This document shows, piece by piece, positions 45,426-55,293 of a stretch of DNA of 64,000 nt (positions within the stretch are counted from its first letter, which is position 1; each line of letters starts with the position of its first letter). The translations under genes and the position numbers were made by a program. The notes beneath the pieces were generated by a model that searched no databases, had not been told where the DNA came from, and worked only from the letters and a program-made list of their open reading frames with translations. The DNA is taken from NCBI GenBank assembly GCA_030848925.1, contig JANFFA010000002.1, positions 248,001 to 312,000 on the forward strand, given 5' to 3'. Source of the DNA: Rhodalgimonas zhirmunskyi (lineage in GTDB: Bacteria; Pseudomonadota; Alphaproteobacteria; Rhodobacterales; Rhodobacteraceae).

Positions 45426-46310
45426 TTGAGCAAGAGCAGGGAAAACAACCCACTGGACGAGCTTCTTCGCGCGCGGCTGCGCATCAAGGAAGGCGCGGAC
45501 CTGCGGCTGGCCCTGCTGCGCAACCTGATGCACGGTATCGATTTCCTGAACCGCACGGTGACCGGACAAGCCTTCTTTGCCCTACGTGAAACCGAAAAAG
45601 TCCTGATCGAACTTGATGGCCGTGTCGGCAAGGATCTGGTGAAGGCGCTTCTGTCAATGAACGGCGGCACCACGATCACGCCGCACGGGTTGGACAATGT
45701 TCCCGCCCATGGCCCCGTGATCATCGGCGCGACACATTCCACCGGGACATTCGATTTCATCGCCCACGCCGGCGTGCTGCTTGAACACCGGCCCGACATG
45801 AAGGTGGTAGCAAACCGCGAGGCCGAGCGGTTCCTCGGGGCCGACCGGATCATTCCCGTCGATCTCGACAGAAACGACACCGTTCTGTCCCCCCGCCAGA
45901 CATTTGCCGGAATGCAGGCGCAGTTGGAGTCCGGAGGCGCGCTTCTGGTGTTCGGGTCGGGGCGCGTGGCCGACAAGGTTTCCGGGCGGCTGGTCGAGCC
46001 GCCCTGGCGCATGGGCATCACCCGCATGTCTGCCAGCAGCGGGGTGCCGATCGTGCCCGCCTCTGCAAATATGGGGAACTCTCGGCACTACTATCGCACC
46101 CGAATGCTTGCCCGAACGCTCAGCGGCGGAAACAAGGACTTCGGGCGTACCGTCGCCTCGCTTCGCTATGTCTCGGAATTGCTTGCAAAGCTTGGCGGCA
46201 GTTACGAGGTGCACTACGGCCCGATACAGCCGCCCGGCACCTCGCCCCAAGCACTCAAGAGTCTTGCAGAAGGGCTGATCCCGGGGCTGTACGAACAGGC
46301 CACTGCGTAG
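45426..46310 (+). CDS. Lysophospholipid acyltransferase family protein
   Basis: A 294-residue putative glycerolipid or ornithine-lipid acyltransferase. The histidine-acid motif is THSTGTFD, with five residues between His and Asp rather than the usual four, as in the COG3176/hemolysin-like branch. Further signs are VANREAERF, DRIIPVDL and the substrate-binding GRLVEPPWRMG. The start is a TTG at 45426 with a well-spaced AGAGGA upstream; no in-frame ATG occurs for 36 codons. It lies between usp and fnrL inside the oxygen-response island, so a membrane-lipid change at low oxygen is possible but inferred. Confidence 0.7.
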   Translation: MSKSRENNPLDELLRARLRIKEGADLRLALLRNLMHGIDFLNRTVTGQAFFALRETEKVLIELDGRVGKDLVKALLSMNGGTTITPHGLDNVPAHGPVIIGATHSTGTFDFIAHAGVLLEHRPDMKVVANREAERFLGADRIIPVDLDRNDTVLSPRQTFAGMQAQLESGGALLVFGSGRVADKVSGRLVEPPWRMGITRMSASSGVPIVPASANMGNSRHYYRTRMLARTLSGGNKDFGRTVASLRYVSELLAKLGGSYEVHYGPIQPPGTSPQALKSLAEGLIPGLYEQATA

Positions 46311-46319
46311 CGGCCAGCT

Positions 46320-46363
46320 TCTTCAGGCCCACATCTTCAGGCCAGCATATCTTCAGGCCAGCA
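46320..46363 (+). repeat. Three 14-bp tandem repeats over the fnrL 3' end
   Basis: TCTTCAGGCCCACA (46320), TCTTCAGGCCAGCA (46334) and TCTTCAGGCCAGCA (46350) occur in tandem, the last two identical with TA between. The third copy overlaps the fnrL stop codon (46355-46353). It sits in the 42-base gap between two convergent genes. Confidence 0.7.
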
Positions 46364-47099
46364 TCCCGCCATCCGAATCGTCGCCCGCCTCTTCCATCAG
46401 GCGGCTGAAATCCGGCACGGTCACGTGGCGCTTGCCTTCCAAATGAATCACCCCGTCTCGCTTGAGCGCGCTGATCTGGCGACTCACCGTCTCCAGCGTC
46501 AGGCCAAGGTAATCCGCCATCGCCTCGCGCGTGAGCGGCAGGTCAAAGACCAGCGGCCCGTCAACGGTATCAAGCTTCAACGTTGCGTCCCGGCGCGCCA
46601 CGATGCTCAACAGGCTTGCGATCTTTTCGCGCGCTGTCTTGCGGCCCAGAACCAGCATCCATTCCCGTGCCGCGTCCAACTCGTCCAGCGTCATTTCCAG
46701 CAGGCGATGCGAGATATGAGGCGTTGACACCATCATCTTCTCGAACGGTTGCTTGCGGAAACAGCACATCACCAGATCGGTCGTGGCGACCACGTCATAG
46801 GCGGCACCATCGCGCCCCGGGCGACCAACGAAATCACTGGGCAGCAAGAGGCCCACCATTTGCGTGCGGCCGTCTTCCATCGCCTGCGTCAGCGTGGCGA
46901 TACCCGACACGACTGACCCGACGAAATCCATCCGGTCCCCGGCCCAGACAACAGTCTGACCCGCTTCGAAACTGCGATAATACTTGATCTGTTCGAGCGC
47001 ATCGAGTTCGTCCGCCTCGCATCGCGCGCACACGGCACGATGTCGAATAGGGCAATCCGCACAATCCTGCGGCGCGATCACGGCGTTGTCATTTGGCAT
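46353..47099 (-). CDS. fnrL: Oxygen-sensing Crp/Fnr regulator FnrL
   Basis: A 248-residue transcription factor that binds FNR boxes when oxygen is low. N-terminal cysteines Cys13, Cys16, Cys24 and Cys27 and a central pair (MCCFRK) can supply the ligands of an oxygen-labile [4Fe-4S] cluster. The C-terminal helix-turn-helix (LTREAMADYLGLTLETVSRQ) has the E-xx-SR contact residues that read TTGAT. It is divergent from hemN with an FNR box between, so autoregulation is likely. The last codons overlap the tandem repeats at 46320-46363. Confidence 0.95.
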   Translation of the reverse strand: MPNDNAVIAPQDCADCPIRHRAVCARCEADELDALEQIKYYRSFEAGQTVVWAGDRMDFVGSVVSGIATLTQAMEDGRTQMVGLLLPSDFVGRPGRDGAAYDVVATTDLVMCCFRKQPFEKMMVSTPHISHRLLEMTLDELDAAREWMLVLGRKTAREKIASLLSIVARRDATLKLDTVDGPLVFDLPLTREAMADYLGLTLETVSRQISALKRDGVIHLEGKRHVTVPDFSRLMEEAGDDSDGGMLA

Positions 47100-47121
47100 T
47101 TTTGTTTACGGTTCGCGTCTC

Positions 47122-47135
47122 TTGATCTGCATCAA
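47122..47135. promoter_or_regulatory. FNR box between fnrL and hemN
   Basis: TTGATCTGCATCAA, identical to the box at 44312. Its centre is about 44 bases from the hemN start and 30 from the fnrL start. That is close for a classic activation position at fnrL, so repression of fnrL and activation of hemN are both possible. Confidence 0.9.
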
Positions 47136-47171
47136 AGCAGAATACCTAGTTTCCTTCTTAAAGGTAAGCTT

Positions 47172-48530
47172 ATGGTTACGAAAACACAACTCGCCGAATT
47201 GGGACTGTTTGACGCGAAAGTACCGCGTTACACGTCCTATCCCACGGCCCCGCACTTCTCGAATTCCGCAGTGAATGGCGATGATTTCGCGCGCTGGATC
47301 AGGTCAATAAAACCTGACTCAACGATATCCCTTTATGTTCATGTGCCTTTCTGCCGTAGGCTTTGCTGGTTCTGCGCCTGCCGTACACAAGGCACCCAGT
47401 CGGAAGAGCCGGTCCGCGCCTACCTCGAGACGCTCAAGGCCGAACTCGACTTGCTGAAGCAAAACCTGCCGTCCGGTGTCAAACTGTCGCGGCTGCACTG
47501 GGGCGGTGGCACACCCACACTCCTCACGGCGCCGATGATGGAAGACCTTTCAGGCCGAATCGCCGAAGTCGCGGGCTTTGCCGAGGATTACGAATTCTCG
47601 GTTGAGATCGACCCGAACGAGATCGACGAAGCACGCCTCGATGCGCTGGCGGCGGCGGGCATGAACCGTGCCTCGATCGGGGTGCAGGATTTCAATGACG
47701 AGATTCAGCAGACGATCGGCCGGATTCAGGGCTTTGAAATCACCCGCGACGCCGTTGAAATGATTCGCGCCCGCGGTGTGCATTCGCTCAACGCCGATAT
47801 CCTCTTTGGCCTGCCCGACCAATCGAAAGAGCGCATCACTGAAAGCGTGCAAAAGCTCCTCGCGCTCGCCCCCGACCGGGTGGCGCTTTATGGCTATGCC
47901 CACGTGCCCTGGATGGCAAAGCGGCAGCAGTTGATCCCCTCGGACAAGCTTCCCAGTCCGCAAGAACGCCTCGCGCTGTTCGAAACCGCGCGCAAACTGT
48001 TCCTGTGGGACAATTACGCCGAAATCGGGATCGACCATTTCGCCGTGCATGGCGATGGCCTTGAAGTGGCCCAGAAGAACGGCACCCTGCGCCGCAACTT
48101 CCAAGGTTATACCGATGATCCGGCGGATGTCCTGATCGGCATGGGCGCCTCGTCGATCTCGCGCTTCCCACAGGGCTATGCGCAGAACGCACCGGCCACC
48201 TCGGCCCATACGGCAAAGATCCGCGACGGGCGCTTCAGCACCTCGCGCGGTCATGTGTTCAGCGCCGATGACAAGATGCGCTCGCGGATGATCGAAATGC
48301 TGATGTGTGATTTCAAGATCGATTCGCGGGAAATCCTGCGCGATTACGACATCACCCGTGAGGCCCTAGAGCAGATGTTCGAAAGGACGAATGCCGAGTT
48401 CAACGGCCTGCTGAAAGTCTCGGGCGCGGGGCTGACCATCCCGGTCAAGGCGCGCCCCCTGACCCGCATGGTCGCGCGCAGCTTCGACGCCTATGACCTG
48501 TCGAAGGCGGGGCACAGCTCGGCCATCTAA
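47172..48530 (+). CDS. hemN: Oxygen-independent coproporphyrinogen III oxidase
   Basis: A radical-SAM enzyme of 452 residues that converts coproporphyrinogen III to protoporphyrinogen IX without oxygen, in heme and, where present, chlorophyll synthesis. The cluster motif PFCRRLCWFCAC gives Cys61, Cys65 and Cys68. YGYAHVPWMAKRQQ and WGGGTPTLL are typical of HemN. The start at 47172 has AAAGGTAAGC upstream. Placed next to fnrL behind an FNR box, it should be made when oxygen is scarce and heme for the cbb3 oxidase is needed. Confidence 0.96.
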   Translation: MVTKTQLAELGLFDAKVPRYTSYPTAPHFSNSAVNGDDFARWIRSIKPDSTISLYVHVPFCRRLCWFCACRTQGTQSEEPVRAYLETLKAELDLLKQNLPSGVKLSRLHWGGGTPTLLTAPMMEDLSGRIAEVAGFAEDYEFSVEIDPNEIDEARLDALAAAGMNRASIGVQDFNDEIQQTIGRIQGFEITRDAVEMIRARGVHSLNADILFGLPDQSKERITESVQKLLALAPDRVALYGYAHVPWMAKRQQLIPSDKLPSPQERLALFETARKLFLWDNYAEIGIDHFAVHGDGLEVAQKNGTLRRNFQGYTDDPADVLIGMGASSISRFPQGYAQNAPATSAHTAKIRDGRFSTSRGHVFSADDKMRSRMIEMLMCDFKIDSREILRDYDITREALEQMFERTNAEFNGLLKVSGAGLTIPVKARPLTRMVARSFDAYDLSKAGHSSAI

Positions 48531-48547
48531 CGCGTCCGTAAAAAGCT

Positions 48548-48590
48548 AGCCCTGAAGCCCGGCCCGCAAAGGGCCGGCGTTTCAGGGGCT
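48548..48590. terminator. Bidirectional terminator between hemN and yejF
   Basis: AGCCCTGAAGCCCGGCCC (48548-48565) pairs with GGGCCGGCGTTTCAGGGGCT (48571-48590) around a 5-base loop, with small internal mismatches. It lies between two convergent genes ending at 48530 and 48608. Confidence 0.75.
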
Positions 48591-48607
48591 GGTTTCGCCA
48601 CCGCTCC

Positions 48608-50200
48608 CTACTTTGTTTTCAGCTCCAGCGCCGCCGCCAGCAGGGTGCGCGCATACTCGGTCTGTGGGTTCTCGAACAGCGCCTCGGCCTCTCCGGCTTC
48701 GACGATATCGCCCTGCCGCATCACCACCATCTTGTGGCTCATCGCGCGCACCACGTTCAGGTCGTGACTGATGAACAGGTACGCCAGCCCGTGCTTCACC
48801 TGTAAATCACGCAAGAGGTCCACGATCTGCACCTGCACCGTCATGTCGAGCGCGCTTGTCGGCTCGTCCAGCACCACCAGACGTGGCCGCAGGATCATCG
48901 CGCGGGCAATCGCGATCCTTTGCCGCTGTCCGCCGGAAAACTCATGCGGATAGCGGTGCATCATTGCCGGATCGAGGCCGACTTCCTCCATCACCTCTGC
49001 CACCAGCTCTCGCTCGGGACGGCCGCCGGGGTTACCATGCACGCCCAGTCCCTCGGCAATGATCTGTTCGCAACTCATCCGCGGCGAGAGCGATCCATAG
49101 GGATCCTGAAACACAATCTGCATTTCGCGGCGCAGATCGCGCAGCTTGCGGGTGGACCATCCGCGCACGTCCTGCCCGTCATAGGTGATCCCACCCTCGG
49201 ACTGGATCAGCCGCATGATCGCCAGCGCCAGCGTCGTCTTGCCCGACCCACTCTCGCCGACAATGCCCAGCGTCTCACCGCTGCGCACGGAAATCGTCGC
49301 TTCGTTCACCGCCTTCACATGACCCGACACGCGCTTTAGCAACCCGGTCTTGATCGGGAACCAAACGCGCAGCTTATCAGTCTCGACCAGCGTCTTCGCA
49401 CCCTCGGGCACCGGCGCCGGAATCCCCACCGCCCGCGCGCCCAGAAGTTTGCGCGTATACTCATGCTTGGGGTTCGCGAAAATTTCAGCGGTCTTGCCGG
49501 TTTCGACGATCTCGCCATCCTTCATGACGCAGACCCGATCAGCGATCTTCTGCACGATGCCAAGGTCATGAGTGATGAACAAAAGCCCCATGTTCTCTTC
49601 ACGCTTCAATTCGGCCAGCAGCTCAAGAATCTGCGCCTGAATAGTCACATCGAGCGCCGTCGTCGGCTCATCCGCGATCAGGATGTCGGGCTTGTTCGAC
49701 AGCGCCATCGCGATCATCACCCGCTGCCGTTGCCCACCAGAAAGCTCATGCGGATAGGCGTTCAGCCGCTCTTCCGCATTGCGAATGCCGACACGGTTCA
49801 AAAGCTCGAGGATCCGCGCGCGAACGGCACTTCCCTCAAGGCCTTGATGCAGGCGAATACTCTCGGAAAGCTGCTTTTCGATGGTGTGCAGCGGGTTGAG
49901 GCTGGTCATCGGCTCTTGGAAAATGAAGCTGATGTCGTTGCCACGCACCCGGCGGAGGTCCGGTTCCGGCGCGCCGATCATCTCGGTCCCGTCATAGGTG
50001 ACCGACCCCGACAACACCGCCGAAGAGGGCAGCAGCGCGACCGACGAAAGCGCCGTCACCGATTTGCCCGATCCGCTTTCGCCGACCAAGGCAACGGTTT
50101 CGCCCCGGTCCACCGTGAACGACACGCCTTTGACTGCGGGGTGCACCTTGCCATCCTGGCGGAAGCCCACCGTCAGATCACGAAATTCAAGCAGGCTCAT
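48608..50200 (-). CDS. yejF: Peptide ABC transporter fused ATPase (YejF-like)
   Basis: A 530-residue protein with two ATP-binding domains, as in YejF. The first domain has GESGSGKS and LSGGQRQR, with LIADEP as Walker B; the second has GESGSGKT and FSGGQRQR, with LVVLDEP. It powers the YejABEF importer. The start at 50200 ([12 protein letters not shown]) has GAGGAAG upstream and overlaps the yejE stop by 4 bases (ATGA). It is a paralogue of the fused ATPase at 7610-9199. Confidence 0.93.
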   Translation of the reverse strand: MSLLEFRDLTVGFRQDGKVHPAVKGVSFTVDRGETVALVGESGSGKSVTALSSVALLPSSAVLSGSVTYDGTEMIGAPEPDLRRVRGNDISFIFQEPMTSLNPLHTIEKQLSESIRLHQGLEGSAVRARILELLNRVGIRNAEERLNAYPHELSGGQRQRVMIAMALSNKPDILIADEPTTALDVTIQAQILELLAELKREENMGLLFITHDLGIVQKIADRVCVMKDGEIVETGKTAEIFANPKHEYTRKLLGARAVGIPAPVPEGAKTLVETDKLRVWFPIKTGLLKRVSGHVKAVNEATISVRSGETLGIVGESGSGKTTLALAIMRLIQSEGGITYDGQDVRGWSTRKLRDLRREMQIVFQDPYGSLSPRMSCEQIIAEGLGVHGNPGGRPERELVAEVMEEVGLDPAMMHRYPHEFSGGQRQRIAIARAMILRPRLVVLDEPTSALDMTVQVQIVDLLRDLQVKHGLAYLFISHDLNVVRAMSHKMVVMRQGDIVEAGEAEALFENPQTEYARTLLAAALELKTK

Positions 50201-51372
50201 TGGAACGTCTTCCTCGGATCGAAGGCATCCCGCACGCCCTCGAATATGAAGACGAGAAGCGAAAGCATGATTGCAAAAGTGAAGAACGCAGTAAACGCAA
50301 GCCAAGGCGCGTTGAGGTTGTTCTTGGCCTGCAACGTCAACTCACCCAGCGACGGCGCTGATGTGGGCAGGCCGAACCCAAGGTAATCCAGCACCGCCAG
50401 CGTCGAAATCGTCCCCGTCACGATGAACGGAAGCATCGTCAGGGTCGCCACCATCGCATTGGGAAGCATGTGGCGGAACATGATCACGGTGTTGCTCACG
50501 CCCAAAGCCTTGGCCGCGCGCACGTATTCAAGATTGCGCGCGCGCAGGAATTCCGCGCGCACCACACCCACGAGCGCAGTCCAGCCGAACAGAACGGTGA
50601 TGAACACCAACAACCAGAATCCCCGTCCAAGGATCGCGAACAGGATGATGATCACGTAAAGCGAGGGCGTCGCGCCCCAGATCTCGATCACGCGCTGAAA
50701 GATCAGGTCAAGCCAGCCGCCGAAAAAGCCCTGCGCCGCGCCCGCGATGACGCCAACAACCGATGCCACCACCGTCACGATCAGCGTAAACAGGATCGAC
50801 AATCGGAACCCATACAGCACCCGCGCTGCGACATCGCGTTTGTTGCGATCGGTGCCAAGAAGGTTCTCGCCCCGCTGTCCGGCGGGCAGAAGACCGAACG
50901 AGCGATCCTCATCATCGCCATAGAACCCGATCACATCGGGCGGCAACGGCGCCGATCCGGCCCGGTCGACCGGTGTGTTGTAGGAATAGGGAATGAGCGG
51001 CCAGATGGTCCAGCCCTTCACGATCGCCTCGCCCTCGAAATCGGCTGCACCGGACTCGACCGCTTCCTGCACTGCCTCGGGATCATCAAGACAGGCTTCG
51101 ACCCCGCCGCTCACGATCAGGCATTGCACCTCAGGATCGCGATAGATCGCCTCGGTTTCGAAATCGCCGCCGAACTTTGTCTCGGGATAGAAGTTGAAAA
51201 TCGGCACATAGTATTCGCCGCGATAGTTGACGAGGATCGGCTTTTCATTGGCAATAAACTCGGCCAGCAGGCTAAGGCCGAACAGCACCACGAACACGAT
51301 GAGCGACCAGAACGCCCGCCCATTGCGGCGGAAATTGCGCCAGCGGCGCTGGTTCAGAGGCGACAGTGCCAT
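50197..51372 (-). CDS. yejE: Peptide ABC transporter permease YejE
   Basis: A 391-residue inner-membrane permease. It has the YejE layout: an N-terminal helix (FWSLIVFVVLFGLSLLAEFI), a long periplasmic stretch of about 120 residues with NYRGEYYVPIFNFYPET, then five helices and a C-terminal EAA loop (AAKALGVSNTVIMFRHMLPN). The long periplasmic loop separates YejE from ordinary DppC proteins. It overlaps yejF by 4 bases and lies 4 bases after yejB. Confidence 0.92.
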   Translation of the reverse strand: MALSPLNQRRWRNFRRNGRAFWSLIVFVVLFGLSLLAEFIANEKPILVNYRGEYYVPIFNFYPETKFGGDFETEAIYRDPEVQCLIVSGGVEACLDDPEAVQEAVESGAADFEGEAIVKGWTIWPLIPYSYNTPVDRAGSAPLPPDVIGFYGDDEDRSFGLLPAGQRGENLLGTDRNKRDVAARVLYGFRLSILFTLIVTVVASVVGVIAGAAQGFFGGWLDLIFQRVIEIWGATPSLYVIIILFAILGRGFWLLVFITVLFGWTALVGVVRAEFLRARNLEYVRAAKALGVSNTVIMFRHMLPNAMVATLTMLPFIVTGTISTLAVLDYLGFGLPTSAPSLGELTLQAKNNLNAPWLAFTAFFTFAIMLSLLVFIFEGVRDAFDPRKTFQ

Positions 51373-51376
51373 GCGC

Positions 51377-52483
51377 TCAGCCCTCCCGCTTTTCGAAATC
51401 GATCCGCGGATCGACGAACACATACATAAGGTCGCTCAGGATACCGACCAGCAGGCCGATCAGGCCAAAGATGAACAGCGTACCAAAGACCAGCGGATAA
51501 TCCCGCGCGACCGCCGCCTCAAAGCCCAACAGGCCCAGGCCGTCCAGCGTGAACACCTTCTCGATGATCAGCGAACCACCGAAGAACGAGCTGATGAAAA
51601 CGGCGGGAAAGCCGGCGATCACGATCAGCATCGCGTTGCGGAACACATGACCGTAAAGCACCTTGCTTTCGCTCAAGCCCTTGGCCCGCGCGGTCGTCAC
51701 GTATTGCTTTTTGATCTCGTCCAGAAAGCTGTTCTTGGTCAGCAGCGTCAGCGAGGCAAACCCCGAAATCGACATCGCCAGAACCGGCAGCGTGATGTGC
51801 CAGAGGTAGTCATAGATCTTGTGGAACCAGCCGAACTCTTCCCAGCCTTCGCTGACCAATCCCTTGAACGGAAAGATCTGCCAGTAAGAGCCCCCGGCAA
51901 ACAGCACCAGCAGCAGGATCGCGAACAGGAAACCGGGAATCGCATAGGCCACGATGATCGCGCCGCTCGTCCAAGTGTCGAACCGCGTGCCGTCCTTCAC
52001 CGCCTTGCGAATACCCAGCGGGATCGAGATGATATAGGCCAGAAGCGTGCTCCACAGCCCCAGTGAGATCGAGACCGGAAGCCGGTCGATGATCAGGTCG
52101 ACAACTTGTTCGCTTCTGAAATAGCTCTCGCCAAAATCGAAGCGCAAGTAATTACCCATCATGAACAGGAACCGCTCAAGCGGAGGCTTGTCGAGGCCGA
52201 ATTCCTTCTCCAGCTGCGCGATGAATTCGGGCGGCAGACCGCGCGCGCCAAGGTATTTCTCACCACCACCGGCAGCGCCACCAAGGCCCTCGGTCTGGTT
52301 TGGGCCACCCTCGTTACCCGCGCCGGAAAATCCGGCCGTGACATCGCCCTGGCCCTGCATGTTGGCGATCACCTGCTCGATCGGGCCGCCCGGCACGAAT
52401 TGCACCAGCGCAAAGTTGATCAGCATGATGCCAAGCAACGTCGGAATAATCAGCAGAAGCCGTCGGAAAATATAGGCGCCCAT
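51377..52483 (-). CDS. yejB: Peptide ABC transporter permease YejB
   Basis: A 368-residue permease beginning [20 protein letters not shown]. Compared with DppB it has the YejB-type insertion after the first helix (about residues 40-100, with a glycine-rich [20 protein letters not shown]). The EAA loop [20 protein letters not shown] is near the C-terminus. With YejE it forms the channel. It follows yejA by 7 bases. Confidence 0.92.
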   Translation of the reverse strand: MGAYIFRRLLLIIPTLLGIMLINFALVQFVPGGPIEQVIANMQGQGDVTAGFSGAGNEGGPNQTEGLGGAAGGGEKYLGARGLPPEFIAQLEKEFGLDKPPLERFLFMMGNYLRFDFGESYFRSEQVVDLIIDRLPVSISLGLWSTLLAYIISIPLGIRKAVKDGTRFDTWTSGAIIVAYAIPGFLFAILLLVLFAGGSYWQIFPFKGLVSEGWEEFGWFHKIYDYLWHITLPVLAMSISGFASLTLLTKNSFLDEIKKQYVTTARAKGLSESKVLYGHVFRNAMLIVIAGFPAVFISSFFGGSLIIEKVFTLDGLGLLGFEAAVARDYPLVFGTLFIFGLIGLLVGILSDLMYVFVDPRIDFEKREG

Positions 52484-52490
52484 GCGCGAT

Positions 52491-54449
52491 TTACCTCAAC
52501 GCGCCGTCGGATTTGAGCTTCGCGGCCTTCTTGGCGTTGAACCACCAGAAATCGAGATAACCCAAGTCATAAGGCGGAAGCGGATCGGGATGCTCGTACA
52601 TGTCCCAATAGGCAACCCAGTTGTTCGGATTATACCACACCGGCACCATGAACCGCTCAAACCGCAGCGCCCGGTCAAGCGCCATCAGCGCTGCTGTTTC
52701 CTCTTCGGCGCTTTCTGATTGCAGCGCCTTTTCGATGATCGCATCCACCATCGGGCTGGCCAGCCCCGCGGGGTTGAAAAGCGAAATCGCAGCGTCTGTC
52801 GAGCCATACTGCTGCATCAGCCCGGTCCCTGCCTCAAGAAAGGTCCGGTAACTGTCGAACACCATGTCGTAATCGCGCTCGCGCGAGCGCAGGGTATATT
52901 GTGCCGGGTCGATCTTTTCGAGGTTCACGTCAACGCCAAGGATCGCAAGGTTACGGGCATAGGCCTCGATCACCGGGCCAAGGGTCGGCCCCGCGCTGCT
53001 AGGATAGGGGAAATCAATAGTCAGGACCTCGCCCTTCGCGTTCTGGCGCAGCCCGTCGCCCTGCACACTCCACCCCGCCTCGTCGAGAAGCGCCATCGCA
53101 CGGCGCAGGTTGCGTCGGTCGTTGGGCCGCGCGGGTTTCGAGCTGTGCGGTTCCACCGCCGGTTCCTGCAACATCTCTGCCGGAACCAGATCACCCAGCG
53201 ATGTCAGCAGCGCCCGTTCCGCCCCCTCTGGCGCAGCCTTGGCCTGATGCGGAGCGTTTTCCACAAAGGAATTGCGCTGCTTGAACAGCCCATATTGCAG
53301 CGACTCGTTGGTCCATTCGAAGTTATAGGCCAGCGCCAGCGCCTCGCGCAGGCGCTTGTCCTGCAATTTCTCGCGGCCAAGGTTGAACACGAAGCCGCTC
53401 GGCGTGGGCGGATAAAGCGTCGGGATTTCCTCGCGCTTGACCCAGCCCTTCTGCACAGCCGGGAAATCGTAAGAGGTCGCCCAGGTCTTGCTGTCGCCCT
53501 CTTGCCGGAAGGTATACTGCCCCGCCTTGAACGCCTCAAAGGCGGCGGTGTCGTCGCCGTAATACTCGATCCGGATCTCGTCGAAATTATGCCGCCCGCG
53601 GTTGATCGGAAGGTCATGCCCCCAATAGTCGGGATTGCGTCGGTAAACCACTCGCCGGTTCACTTCGTAATCGTGCAGCACGTAAGGGCCAGAACCGGGA
53701 GAAACCTCCAACCGGCTTTCATCCAGCCGCGCGCCGGTTTTCTCGTACCACGCCTTTGACCAGACCGGCACGCCGCCCGCCTGATCGATCAGGCTGCGGC
53801 GCGAAATATCGGGCGCAAAGGTAAACTTCACCGTGTGATCATCCAGCGCCTCGCTGGTCAGGATGCGGATCTTCACCGCCTGCGCATAGGACGGCAGCCC
53901 CTGCTCCAGCAGCAGGTTATGCGAGAACACCACGTCATGCGCCGTCACGGGCGTTCCGTCCGAAAACTTGGCTTCGGGCCGCATGTGGAAAACGACCCAG
54001 TTCTTGCCTTCATCATATTCAAGGCTTTCGGCCAGTAGCCCGTAATTCTCGCCATAAGCATCAGCGGGCATGTCATCGAGCAGGCTTTCATAGGTTTCCC
54101 AGATCCACGTGCCACTGGCACGGCCCTTGCGCGAATAGGGATTGAGCGAATCAAACGTGCCCAGCGCATCAAGGATCATCTCACCGCCCTTGGGCGCATC
54201 CGGATTAACGTAGTCGAAATGGGTGAAATCGGCCGCATACTTCAGATCGCCGAAATAGGAATAGCCGTGGCTGCGGATGATGTTTCCGCCATCTGTGGCC
54301 GCCGCGTGGCTTTCGGCCATGGCGCGCGTGCCGATCAGACCGCCGCTCACCCCGGCAACACCCAGCGAAGACAGCACGCGCAGCACGCCGCGCCGCCCCA
54401 TCACGGGACCATTCCACCGAAGAAGCCGTTTCGACCCGGACTGCCGCAT
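52491..54449 (-). CDS. yejA: Peptide-binding protein YejA-like
   Basis: A 652-residue periplasmic solute-binding protein of family 5. In E. coli the Yej system takes up microcin C-type peptides, and in other bacteria it imports antimicrobial or N-formyl peptides; the ligand here is unknown. The N-terminus contains [17 protein letters not shown], a twin-arginine-like signal ending at RAMA. Family motifs include SYFGDLKY and [19 protein letters not shown] lies 8 bases before the ATG. First gene of yejABEF. Confidence 0.92.
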   Translation of the reverse strand: MRQSGSKRLLRWNGPVMGRRGVLRVLSSLGVAGVSGGLIGTRAMAESHAAATDGGNIIRSHGYSYFGDLKYAADFTHFDYVNPDAPKGGEMILDALGTFDSLNPYSRKGRASGTWIWETYESLLDDMPADAYGENYGLLAESLEYDEGKNWVVFHMRPEAKFSDGTPVTAHDVVFSHNLLLEQGLPSYAQAVKIRILTSEALDDHTVKFTFAPDISRRSLIDQAGGVPVWSKAWYEKTGARLDESRLEVSPGSGPYVLHDYEVNRRVVYRRNPDYWGHDLPINRGRHNFDEIRIEYYGDDTAAFEAFKAGQYTFRQEGDSKTWATSYDFPAVQKGWVKREEIPTLYPPTPSGFVFNLGREKLQDKRLREALALAYNFEWTNESLQYGLFKQRNSFVENAPHQAKAAPEGAERALLTSLGDLVPAEMLQEPAVEPHSSKPARPNDRRNLRRAMALLDEAGWSVQGDGLRQNAKGEVLTIDFPYPSSAGPTLGPVIEAYARNLAILGVDVNLEKIDPAQYTLRSRERDYDMVFDSYRTFLEAGTGLMQQYGSTDAAISLFNPAGLASPMVDAIIEKALQSESAEEETAALMALDRALRFERFMVPVWYNPNNWVAYWDMYEHPDPLPPYDLGYLDFWWFNAKKAAKLKSDGALR

Positions 54450-54575
54450 ATGCTCTTCCTCCTCGAAGGCCCACTGGGGCCGCGTTTTTCGCTTTGTCCT
54501 AGGTAACGGCGCGCACCACCCACATTCAAGTTATGTTTGTGTAATCTCTGCGTGAGCAGGCCCGCTCCACCCAAG

Positions 54576-54612
54576 AAAAAGCCGCCTTCCCCGATTTGGG
54601 CAAGGCGGCTTT
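54576..54612 (-). terminator. Terminator of cycM
   Basis: AAAAAGCCGCCTT (54575-54587) pairs with AAGGCGGCTTT (54602-54612). On the minus strand the stem is followed by a run of T, a classic intrinsic terminator, 38 bases past the cycM stop. The region 54450-54575 upstream of yejA contains nothing else recognised. Confidence 0.85.
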
Positions 54613-54649
54613 GAATTTCTCAGCGCCGGTCATGCCGGCTGCGACGTGA

Positions 54650-55165
54650 TCACTCCAGGGTGGAGAGATAGGCGATCAGGTTGGCGCGGTCGGTTTCTTT
54701 CTTCAGCCCGGCAAAGCTCATCTTGGTGCCAGGCGCGGTGCCTTTGGGATCCGCGAGAAAGACGTTCAGGTTCTCGGGCGTCCATTGCTCGCCCACCGCT
54801 TCCAGCGCGCCGGAATAGGAAAACCCATCGACGCTATCGACGGCACGGCCAACGACGGCGTGAAGCGTCGGGCCAGTGGCGTTCGCGCCCGGCTCGATCT
54901 TGTGGCAGGCCTTGCACTTGCCGAAAACCTTGGCGCCTTTGCCAACGTCTGCGCTGGCAAGAAGTTCTTCGAAGGTCGGGCCTGCTTCTTCGGACGGGGC
55001 CTCGTCATCGGATTCGACCTCGATCACGTAGGACGCCGCATGTTCGTCGCCATGACCACCGCCGGTCGTGTAAAGGGCCATTGCGGCCCAGTTGCCCAGC
55101 ATGAAGATCAACAGCGCGCCGCAAAACGCACCGATCACTTTGGTCGTCGTCATCGTGTCAAACAT
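54650..55165 (-). CDS. cycM: Membrane-anchored cytochrome c (CycM/cytochrome c552-like)
   Basis: A 171-residue cytochrome c. An uncleaved N-terminal helix (VIGAFCGALLIFMLGNWAAM) anchors it. An acidic linker (ESDDEAPSEEAGPT) leads to a mitochondrial-type class I domain with KCKACHKIEPG and the axial methionine in GTKMSFAGL. It ferries electrons from the bc1 complex to terminal oxidases such as the cbb3 or aa3 enzyme. It lies divergent from pheA, and a strong terminator follows. Confidence 0.93.
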   Translation of the reverse strand: MFDTMTTTKVIGAFCGALLIFMLGNWAAMALYTTGGGHGDEHAASYVIEVESDDEAPSEEAGPTFEELLASADVGKGAKVFGKCKACHKIEPGANATGPTLHAVVGRAVDSVDGFSYSGALEAVGEQWTPENLNVFLADPKGTAPGTKMSFAGLKKETDRANLIAYLSTLE

Positions 55166-55293
55166 TGGCCTGTTCCCAGTCGAAATATTGCGTCTCTCCG
55201 CCGGGTATCTATCCGCTTCCCCTTGTCGGAATCAAGGTGTAGTTTGCGCCTCCGACCGTCAGGACGCCCAGAAACCCGCAGGAAACGCCGCCA

